DNA of 64,000 nucleotides from an uncultured Christensenellaceae bacterium. Its GTDB lineage: Bacteria > Bacillota > Clostridia > Christensenellales > Borkfalkiaceae. The first letter of the stretch is position 1. Every line of letters starts with the position of its first letter. The DNA is taken from positions 1 through 64,000 of the forward strand of contig CAJUJF010000008.1 in the NCBI GenBank assembly GCA_910586825.1, in the 5' to 3' direction. Below the pieces are notes generated by a model, which was given only the letters and a program-made list of their open reading frames with translations, was not told where the DNA came from and did no database searches. Made by a program: the position numbers and the translations under genes. This document shows, one piece after another, positions 57,786-64,000 of the stretch.

Positions 57786-59957
57786 ATGAAAATCATTAAG
57801 AGAAACGGGACGGAAGTTGCTTTCGATGTCAAAAAGATCGTGAACGCGATCCGTAAAGCAAACAACGAAGTAAGCGAGGAGAACCGTCTTACGGAAGAAC
57901 AGATTTTACAGATCTCCGAAAAAGTCACCGCGTTGTCGGGAGATTTGAACCGCGCGGTAAACGTTGAAGAAGTACAGGATTTTGTCGAGAATCAGATCAT
58001 GGCGCAACGCGCTTATGCCGTTGCGCGGAAATATATCACATACCGCTATTCCCGCGCGCTCGTCAGAAAAGCGAATACGACCGACGCGCAGATTCTCACG
58101 CTCATCGAATGCAACAACGAAGAGGTAAAGCAGGAAAACTCCAATAAAAATCCGACCGTGAACTCCGTACAGCGGGATTATATGGCGGGCGAAGTCTCCA
58201 AAGACCTGACGCGCCGGATCTTGCTCCCCCGTGAAATCGTAGAAGCGCACGACGAGGGGCTGATCCATTTTCACGACGCCGATTATTTCGCGCAGCACAT
58301 GCATAACTGCGATCTTGTAAACCTCGAAGACATGTTGCAAAACGGCACCGTAATTTCCGGCACGTTTATCGAAAAACCGCATTCCTTTTCGACCGCTTGC
58401 AACATCGCGACGCAGATCATCGCGCAGGTCGCTTCCAATCAATACGGCGGGCAGAGTATTTCGCTCACGCATCTTGCGCCGTTCGTCGACATCAGCCGTA
58501 AAAAGATCCGCGCGGAAGTTGCGGAAGAGTTGCGGGAGGTCGGCGTCGTAGACGAAGCGCAGATTGCGAAAATTGCGGAAAAGCGTCTCCGCACGGAAAT
58601 CAGCCGCGGGATCCAAACCATTCAGTATCAAGTCGTGACGCTGCTTACGACAAACGGGCAGGCGCCTTTCGTGACGGTGTTCATGTATCTCGGCGAAGCG
58701 AGAAATGAGCGCGAGCGCGCCGATCTTGCGCTGATCATCGAAGAAACGCTCAAACAGCGTATTCAGGGTGTCAAAAACGAGTCCGGCGTATGGGTGACGC
58801 CCGCGTTCCCCAAACTCATTTACGTTTTGGAAGAAGACAATATCCGCCAGAACAGCAAATATTTCTATCTCACCGAGCTTGCCGCGAAATGTACGGCCAA
58901 GCGCATGGTTCCCGATTACATTTCCGAAAAGAAGATGCTCGAATACAAAATCGACGCAAACGGAGAGGGTCACTGCTATACCTGTATGGGTTGCCGCAGT
59001 TTCCTGACGCCGTATGTGGACGAGAACGGAAAGCCGAAGTATTACGGAAGATTCAACCAAGGCGTCGTTACGATCAATCTGGTCGACGTTGCGCTTTCCT
59101 CCGGCGGCGATATCGATAAATTCCGCAAGATCTTCGACGAGCGGCTGGAACTCTGTTACCGCGCGTTGATGTACCGCCATAACCGTTTGAGAGGAACGCT
59201 TTCCGACGCCGCGCCCATCCTTTGGCAATACGGCGCGCTTGCCCGCTTAAAGAAAGGGGAAGTGATCGACAAATTGCTGTTCGGCGGATACTCTACGATT
59301 TCGCTCGGCTATGCGGGTCTCTATGAATGCACGAAGTATATGACGGGGAAATCCCATACGGACGAAGAAGCGAAACCCTTCGCGCTTGCCGTAATGCAAC
59401 ACATGAACGATAAGTGCAAGGAGTGGAAAAAGAAAGAAAATATCGATTTTTCGCTTTACGGAACCCCGCTCGAAAGCACGACCTACAAATTCTCGAAATG
59501 CCTGCAACAGCGTTTCGGGATCATTCCGGGCGTGACCGATAAGAACTATATTACCAACAGTTATCACGTTCACGTTTCCGAAAAGATCGACGCCTTTACA
59601 AAATTGAAATTCGAAAGCGAATTTCAGCAGCTCTCGCCGGGCGGCGCGATTTCGTACGTCGAAGTGCCCAATATGCAAGATAACATTCCCGCTGTAATTT
59701 CGGTCATGCAGTACATTTACGAAAATATCATGTATGCGGAGCTGAACACGAAGAGCGATTTTTGTCAGGTTTGCGGATACGACGGCGAAATTCAGATTGC
59801 GGAAGAGGACGGAAAACTGCTTTGGGAATGTCCGCACTGCCATAACCGCGATCAGGCGAAGATGAACGTTGCTCGCAGAACTTGCGGCTATATCGGTACG
59901 CAGTTCTGGAATCAGGGAAGAACGCAGGAAATCAAAGACCGCGTTTTGCACCTTTGA
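57786..59957 (+). CDS. nrdD: Anaerobic ribonucleoside-triphosphate reductase
   Basis: 723 residues from ATG 57786 (AGGAGG upstream; the in-frame ATG at 57723 lies by the transcription start). An N-terminal ATP-cone (MKIIKRNGTEVAFDVKKIVNAI) is followed by the ten-stranded barrel. A zinc site is CQVCGYDGEI with CPHCHNRD, and the glycyl radical is G701 in RRTCGYIGTQFWNQGR. It makes dNTPs without oxygen, activated by the nrdG product. The ATP-cone allows dATP control, and the NrdR boxes give transcriptional control. Confidence 0.97.
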   Translation: MKIIKRNGTEVAFDVKKIVNAIRKANNEVSEENRLTEEQILQISEKVTALSGDLNRAVNVEEVQDFVENQIMAQRAYAVARKYITYRYSRALVRKANTTDAQILTLIECNNEEVKQENSNKNPTVNSVQRDYMAGEVSKDLTRRILLPREIVEAHDEGLIHFHDADYFAQHMHNCDLVNLEDMLQNGTVISGTFIEKPHSFSTACNIATQIIAQVASNQYGGQSISLTHLAPFVDISRKKIRAEVAEELREVGVVDEAQIAKIAEKRLRTEISRGIQTIQYQVVTLLTTNGQAPFVTVFMYLGEARNERERADLALIIEETLKQRIQGVKNESGVWVTPAFPKLIYVLEEDNIRQNSKYFYLTELAAKCTAKRMVPDYISEKKMLEYKIDANGEGHCYTCMGCRSFLTPYVDENGKPKYYGRFNQGVVTINLVDVALSSGGDIDKFRKIFDERLELCYRALMYRHNRLRGTLSDAAPILWQYGALARLKKGEVIDKLLFGGYSTISLGYAGLYECTKYMTGKSHTDEEAKPFALAVMQHMNDKCKEWKKKENIDFSLYGTPLESTTYKFSKCLQQRFGIIPGVTDKNYITNSYHVHVSEKIDAFTKLKFESEFQQLSPGGAISYVEVPNMQDNIPAVISVMQYIYENIMYAELNTKSDFCQVCGYDGEIQIAEEDGKLLWECPHCHNRDQAKMNVARRTCGYIGTQFWNQGRTQEIKDRVLHL

Positions 59958-59972
59958 TTTCCAGGGTGCAAT

Positions 59973-60494
59973 ATGAACTATGCGGAATTAAAACCGGCGG
60001 ATATCGCAAACGGAGAGGGAGTTCGGGTTTCTCTCTTCGTTTCCGGTTGCCGCCGTCGCTGCAAAAACTGTTTTAACGGCGTCGCCTGGAATTTTGCGTA
60101 CGGGAACCCGTTCGACGAAGCGGCGCAGGAACGGATTCTGGATCTGCTTGCGCCGGATTATATCGCGGGGCTGTCTTTGCTCGGAGGCGATCCGTTCGAA
60201 CCGGAAAACCAATCCGCATTATTGCCGTTTTTGAAAAAGGTCCGCGCGCGGTATCCGCACAAGAGCATCTGGTGCTATACCGGCTATACATTTTCGGAGG
60301 GCGCGTTGGCGGAACCGCAGGCAAATTGCGAAGCGACGCGGGAGCTGATCTCGCTTCTCGACGTTTTGATAGACGGTCCGTTTGTGGAAGAACTGAAAGA
60401 CATCCGTCTGAAATTCCGCGGCTCTTCCAATCAGCGCGTGATTGACGTAAAAAACACGTTGGCAAGCGGAAAGGTCGTTCTATATCTGAAATAA
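59973..60494 (+). CDS. nrdG: Anaerobic ribonucleotide reductase activating enzyme
   Basis: 173 residues. The radical-SAM cluster motif is CRRRCKNC (CX3CX2C) near residues 26-33, followed by the GGDPFEPEN SAM-binding segment (LSLLGGDPF). It uses S-adenosylmethionine and a [4Fe-4S] cluster to create the glycyl radical in NrdD. It lies 15 nt after nrdD, so both are under the NrdR boxes. Confidence 0.96.
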   Translation: MNYAELKPADIANGEGVRVSLFVSGCRRRCKNCFNGVAWNFAYGNPFDEAAQERILDLLAPDYIAGLSLLGGDPFEPENQSALLPFLKKVRARYPHKSIWCYTGYTFSEGALAEPQANCEATRELISLLDVLIDGPFVEELKDIRLKFRGSSNQRVIDVKNTLASGKVVLYLK

Positions 60495-60519
60495 AAACGC
60501 GGCAGTCTCTGCCGCGTTT
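60495..60519 (+). terminator. Terminator after nrdG
   Basis: AAACGCGGCA (60495-60504) / TGCCGCGTTT (60510-60519) starts directly behind the stop codon. Confidence 0.85.
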
Positions 60520-60533
60520 CCCTTGTTATATGT

Positions 60534-60562
60534 TTGACGAAAGGAAAAAAAAGGAATATAAT
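60534..60562 (+). promoter_or_regulatory. Promoter of the aminopeptidase-COG0523 unit
   Basis: TTGACG (60534-60539), 17 bp, TATAAT (60557-60562); GGAGG lies just before ATG 60596. Confidence 0.85.
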
Positions 60563-60595
60563 AGATAAGAAATCAAACGCTTTACGGAGGCTTTT

Positions 60596-61822
60596 ATGAA
60601 TAAATTACAAATGCGTCGCTATGCCAAACTGCTCGCCAAAACGGGGATCAACGTGAAAAAAGGGCAGTGGGTGATCGTGCAGGCGGAACTCGATCAACCG
60701 GAGTTCGTCGAAATGACGGTGGAAGAGTTGTACCGCGCTGGCGCGGGAAAGGTGACGGTGGAATGGTCACATCAGCCGCTTGCCATGATGCATTATAAAT
60801 ACCAGTCTCAGGACACGCTGTCTAAAACGGAGAAATGGGAAATCGAAAAGTGGGAGCTGAAAAAGAAAGAACTTCCCGCTATGCTCTATCTCGAATCCTC
60901 CGATCCGGACGGTTTAAAAGGCGTCGATCAGGAGAAATTCACGGCGGTCCGCTCGGCGCGAACCAAAGTGATCAAACCTTACCGCGACGAAATGGACAAC
61001 AACTATCAGTGGTGCATCGCCGCCGTGCCGGGAAAAGCTTGGGCGAAAAAAGTGTTCCCGCACCTCAACGTCAATCAAGCAGTCGATAAATTATGGGATG
61101 CGATCCTTTCGGCGTCCCGCGCCGACGGTGCGGACCCCGTGCGCGAATGGGCGCGCCACAACGACATGCTTGCCGCGCGTTGCGATCATCTCAACCGTCT
61201 GGGGCTGACGTCTTTGGAGTACAAATCGAAAAACGGAACCGATTTAAAAGTCGGTCTGATCGACGGCGCTTTGTTTATGGGCGGCGGAGAGGAGAGTCTG
61301 AAAGGCAGATATTTCAATCCGAATATTCCGTCCGAAGAAATTTTCATCTCGCCAAAAGCGGGCGAGGCGGAAGGCATCGTCTATTCTGCGAAACCGCTCT
61401 CTTATCAGGGCGAACTGATCGAGAACTTCTCGGTACGTTTCGAAGGCGGAAAAGTCGTGGAAGTCAAAGCGGAAAAGAACGTGGAACTGCTTGAAAAAAT
61501 GATTTCGATGGACGAAGGTGCGCGGATGCTCGGAGAATGCGCGCTGATCGCGTACGATTCTCCCATCAATAATTCCGGCTTGCTCTTCTACAATACGCTG
61601 TTCGACGAAAACGCAAGTTGCCATCTGGCGCTCGGACACGGGTTTACGAACTGCATGCGCGGATACGAGACGATGACGAAAGAGGAGCTGACGAAAAAGG
61701 GGATCAACGACAGCATCATTCACGTGGATTTCATGATCGGAAGTAAGGATCTCGACATCGTCGGCGTTACGAAAAACGGCGACCGCGTACAGATTTTCAA
61801 AGACGGCAACTGGGCGTTTTAA
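60596..61822 (+). CDS. M29-family metallo-aminopeptidase
   Basis: 408 residues, typical for AmpS/PepS/aminopeptidase T. Conserved parts are KLLAKTGINVKKGQWVIVQAELDQPEF at the start, GLTSLEYKSKNGTDLKVGLI, the metal Glu region around NIPSEEIFISP, and the final HVDFMIGSKDLDIVGV with metal His and Asp. It removes N-terminal residues from peptides with Co/Mn/Zn. It is 12 nt before the first COG0523 gene, which invites the idea that it is a client metalloenzyme, but that is only inference. Confidence 0.92.
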   Translation: MNKLQMRRYAKLLAKTGINVKKGQWVIVQAELDQPEFVEMTVEELYRAGAGKVTVEWSHQPLAMMHYKYQSQDTLSKTEKWEIEKWELKKKELPAMLYLESSDPDGLKGVDQEKFTAVRSARTKVIKPYRDEMDNNYQWCIAAVPGKAWAKKVFPHLNVNQAVDKLWDAILSASRADGADPVREWARHNDMLAARCDHLNRLGLTSLEYKSKNGTDLKVGLIDGALFMGGGEESLKGRYFNPNIPSEEIFISPKAGEAEGIVYSAKPLSYQGELIENFSVRFEGGKVVEVKAEKNVELLEKMISMDEGARMLGECALIAYDSPINNSGLLFYNTLFDENASCHLALGHGFTNCMRGYETMTKEELTKKGINDSIIHVDFMIGSKDLDIVGVTKNGDRVQIFKDGNWAF

Positions 61823-61834
61823 AGGGGTACGACT

Positions 61835-62941
61835 ATGATTTTAATCGACATTTTTTCCGGTTTTTTGGGTGCGGGAAAAACGACGCTGATTAAGAAACTG
61901 ATTCGGGAAGCCTATGTCGGCGAAAACGTCGTGCTGATCGAGAACGAATTCGGGAAAATCGGCGTAGACGGAGGCTTCTTGCAGGACGCAGGAATCCGGA
62001 TCACCGAAATGAATTCCGGTTGCATTTGCTGTTCGCTCGTGGGCGATTTCGCAAAGGCACTGAAAGAGGTTGCCGCGAAATATTCTCCCGATCGTATTCT
62101 GATCGAACCTTCCGGCGTCGGAAAGCTTTCCGACGTCATCAAAGCGGTACGCAGCGCTGAAATTCCCGATAGCCGCCTCAATGCGTTTTGCACGGTAGTA
62201 GACGCAAAGAAATGTAAAATGTATTTGAAGAATTTCGGGGAATTTTTTCTCGATCAAGTGGAACACGCAAGCTGTATCGTACTCTCTCACGTCGGCGATC
62301 CCGCCAAAGTACAGGAAGCGGTCTCCTTATTGAAAGAACACGCAAGCGTTACGGTCGTAACCACGGATTGGGATCGGATCGACGGGAAAGAAATTCTTTC
62401 GGCGATGCAACAGAGCGACAGTTTAGAGAAGGCGCTTAACGAACTTTACTGCGACTCGAAAGAACACCGTCACGGGGGCGAATGCCATCGCCATCATCAC
62501 CATGACGAAGAGCATCATGCGCACGAACATTCTCACGAGGAGTGCGAATGCCACCACCATCATGACGAAGAGTGTCACGCGCACGAACATTCCCATGAGG
62601 AATGCGAATGTCACCATCATCACCACCATCACCATGACGGTGAACATCACTGTCATGAGCATCATCATGCCGACGAAGTTTTTTCCAGCTGGGGCAGAGA
62701 AACGCCGAAAAAATTTACCGCCGAAGAATTACGGGCAAAGCTTGCCGCGCTTTCCACAGGCGAATACGGCGAAGTGCTTCGCGCGAAAGGCATTGTAGAC
62801 GGAGCGGAAGGCTGGCTCTATTTCGACTATATTCCCGAAGAGGCGGACGTCAGAACGGGCAACCCCGCCGTAACGGGCAGACTGTGCGTGATCGGCGCCA
62901 AATTAAACGAAGAGAAGCTTTCCGAATTGTTTTTAGGTTGA
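61835..62941 (+). CDS. COG0523 (CobW/ZNG-like) metallochaperone GTPase with His-rich insert
   Basis: 368 residues. Walker A GFLGAGKTTL (9-18), the metal-binding CxCC motif GCICC (C63, C65, C66), and a Walker B-like ILIEPSGVG. A His/Glu/Cys-rich block (~207-280) interrupts the link to the small C-terminal CobW domain (GWLYFDYIPEEADV). COG0523 proteins insert Zn, Co or other metals into target proteins; the insert probably stores or senses metal, most likely zinc. It is followed after 4 nt by a second P-loop gene. No Zur box was recognised. Confidence 0.9.
   Translation: MILIDIFSGFLGAGKTTLIKKLIREAYVGENVVLIENEFGKIGVDGGFLQDAGIRITEMNSGCICCSLVGDFAKALKEVAAKYSPDRILIEPSGVGKLSDVIKAVRSAEIPDSRLNAFCTVVDAKKCKMYLKNFGEFFLDQVEHASCIVLSHVGDPAKVQEAVSLLKEHASVTVVTTDWDRIDGKEILSAMQQSDSLEKALNELYCDSKEHRHGGECHRHHHHDEEHHAHEHSHEECECHHHHDEECHAHEHSHEECECHHHHHHHHDGEHHCHEHHHADEVFSSWGRETPKKFTAEELRAKLAALSTGEYGEVLRAKGIVDGAEGWLYFDYIPEEADVRTGNPAVTGRLCVIGAKLNEEKLSELFLG
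62461..62670 (+). repeat. In-frame 60-bp tandem repeat coding His-rich units
   Basis: 62521-62580 and 62581-62640 are two full 60-bp units (both begin GCACGAACATTC), with a partial unit before (from ~62492) and a diverged end after. Each codes ~20 residues of the form HAHEHSHEECECHHHH. Synonymous drift between units shows the repeat is old enough to be under protein-level selection. Confidence 0.85.
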
Positions 62942-62945
62942 TAAG

Positions 62946-63887
62946 ATGAAAGAAGTACCCGTATATCTCTTTCTCGGTTTTTTGGAATCTGGGAAAACGA
63001 AATTCATACAAGAGACGTTCGAGGATCCGCGGTTTGATTCGGGCGAACGCACGCTGTTGCTCGTCTGCGAAGAGGGCGAAACCGAATACGATCCGAAACG
63101 GTTTGCGGTAAAAAACTTTGCGATCGAAACGGTTTTGCCCGAAGATCTTACGGCGGTCCGGCTTGCGGAAATCGTTAAGTCTAGCCGTGCGGAGCGCGTG
63201 GTCGTAGAATGGAACGGAATGCGGGAAACAAGCGTTTTATTCGACGCGATGCCCGACGGTTGGATGCTTGCGCAGGTTATGACGTTTTTCGACGCTTCGA
63301 CTTTTTTAACATATAACCAAAACATGCGGCAGCTCGTATTCGATAAAGTGCAGTACGCGGATATGGTCGTGTTCAACCGTTTCCGAGAGACTGATTCGCA
63401 AGAAGAATACCACAAAATCGTTCGCGCGATTTCGCGCCGTCCCGATATCGTGTACGAGTACGAAGACGGAAGGGCGGTATACGACGAAATACTGGATCCT
63501 CTGCCTTTCGATATCGATGCAAAAGTCATTGAAATATCCGACCGCGACTATGCGTTTTTTTATCGCGATCTCGTAGAGGAGACGCCGAAATACGCAGGCA
63601 AAATCGTACGGTTCAAGGGAATCGTCGCCGTCGATAAAAAGTTAAAAGCGAACACGGTCGTCGTGGGAAGACATATTATGACTTGTTGCGAGGCGGATAT
63701 CGCGTACAGCGGTCTCGTATGTATTTATGCGGGAAATCTTCCTTTAAAGACGCGCGATTGGGTCACGGTCACTGCGCGGATCGATTTGGAATATCATAAA
63801 GTTTACGGACAGGAAGGACCTGTATTAAAAGCGACGGCGCTTGATTATACGCAGCCGCCCGAAGAGGAAATCGCAACTTTTTATTGA
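62946..63887 (+). CDS. COG0523-like P-loop domain fused to a DUF1980 (YcgQ-type) domain
   Basis: 313 residues. The N terminus LFLGFLESGKTKF has a Walker A (GFLESGKT, 11-18), and residues to ~180 resemble a shortened CobW GTPase core, but the CxCC motif is absent. Residues ~190-313 (GKIVRFKGIVAVDKKL; RHIMTCCEADIAYSGL; DWVTVTARIDLEY; LDYTQPPEEEIATFY) match the C-terminal DUF1980 domain of YcgQ/TIGR03943 proteins, known from zinc-limitation operons with a YcgR-type permease. So this looks like a cytoplasmic partner for the preceding metallochaperone. The fusion is unusual to my knowledge. Confidence 0.75.
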   Translation: MKEVPVYLFLGFLESGKTKFIQETFEDPRFDSGERTLLLVCEEGETEYDPKRFAVKNFAIETVLPEDLTAVRLAEIVKSSRAERVVVEWNGMRETSVLFDAMPDGWMLAQVMTFFDASTFLTYNQNMRQLVFDKVQYADMVVFNRFRETDSQEEYHKIVRAISRRPDIVYEYEDGRAVYDEILDPLPFDIDAKVIEISDRDYAFFYRDLVEETPKYAGKIVRFKGIVAVDKKLKANTVVVGRHIMTCCEADIAYSGLVCIYAGNLPLKTRDWVTVTARIDLEYHKVYGQEGPVLKATALDYTQPPEEEIATFY

Positions 63888-63916
63888 TCGAATTTTGTTT
63901 TGTTCTGCGGAAAATA

Positions 63917-63945
63917 TTTACAAATTATTTTTCTTGTGATATGAT
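63917..63945 (+). promoter_or_regulatory. Promoter before the flavodoxin gene
   Basis: TTTACA (63917-63922), 17 bp, TATGAT (63940-63945); GAGGTG follows at ~63959. Confidence 0.78.
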
Positions 63946-63969
63946 ATAAGGGAACGTAGAGGTGATTAC

Positions 63970-64000
63970 ATGAAAAAGCTTGTTGTTTATTATTCTTTCA
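63970..64000 (+). CDS. Start of a probable flavodoxin, cut by the window end
   Basis: ATG 63970 after GAGGTG opens MKKLVVYYSF, the usual beginning of flavodoxins (the residues before the FMN phosphate loop TGNT). Only ten codons are visible, so the call rests on this start pattern and on the promoter and ribosome binding site in front. Confidence 0.5.
   Translation, partial: MKKLVVYYSF

Noticed and set aside
62461..62670. Possible CRISPR array (regular 60-bp repetition)
   Set aside because: The units are contiguous, in frame and code a His-rich insert; there are no spacers.

Overview
The window looks like chromosomal DNA of a strictly anaerobic, fermentative, low-to-middle GC Bacillota (Clostridia), possibly an uncultured gut lineage. 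The evidence is gene content and order: secG-rnr-smpB, yabP-yabQ-divIC (the first two are sporulation genes), a murB-PHP-whiA-dnaE-pfkA block, an anaerobic ribonucleotide reductase (nrdD-nrdG), bifunctional adhE followed by a group-B-type [FeFe] hydrogenase, and textbook sigma-A promoters that nearly all have a 17-bp spacer. The gut habitat is inferred from an N-acetylhexosamine-kinase-like gene and a secreted sialate-O-acetylesterase-like enzyme. No rRNA, tRNA, transposase, prophage or CRISPR array was seen.

Layout. 1-2800 is an accessory patch: a very AT-rich SIR2-like/P-loop NTPase gene cut by the window edge (a likely anti-phage protein), then a small zeta-type toxin-antitoxin pair. 2850-8300 holds ftsA-like, ftsZ, a licD-type gene, an AraC regulator and a sugar kinase. 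8349-13527 (minus) is secG, rnr, smpB, metY and metA. 14721-19948 is one tight operon (aroK-panE-gltX-thyA-folA-traX). 20039-24766 is typA, yabP, yabQ, divIC, ppx and an M50-like membrane protease gene. 24856-29008 has small regulators, a tyrosine phosphatase, aroA, a YgjP-like metallopeptidase and tyrA. 29075-31586 is a DUF1934 gene, an MBL-fold hydrolase and rho. 31634-36981 has a PadR-coiled-coil-membrane fusion, a YkvI-like transporter and a NitT/TauT-type ABC importer. 37176-45651 is valS, the esterase, adhE and the hydrogenase. 45652-46682 is a second AT-rich accessory patch with an orphan promoter-to-terminator unit and a frameshifted XRE regulator. 46683-57571 is rplI, a DUF1540 gene, a membrane-anchored orphan, murB-PHP-whiA-dnaE, pfkA and fruK-HD. 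57572-64000 is nrdDG under three NrdR boxes, an M29 aminopeptidase, two COG0523-type genes and the start of a flavodoxin.

The least expected signals are these. (1) At least five genes (aroK, a 67-aa XRE regulator, aroA, ygjP-like, DUF1934) have a near-consensus promoter whose predicted +1 falls on the start codon, so leaderless mRNAs look common here. (2) A PadR winged helix is fused to a long coiled coil and four membrane helices. An exact 13-bp palindrome, TATGTCAGACATA, lies upstream of it and recurs upstream of tyrA, with a one-mismatch copy after typA. (3) A COG0523-like P-loop domain is fused to a DUF1980-like domain, directly behind a COG0523 GTPase with a 60-bp-period His-rich repeat. 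(4) An orphan transcription unit of about 150 nt lies at 45874-46021. Two disrupted genes carry indels in or next to homopolymers, so sequencing error must be considered for those.
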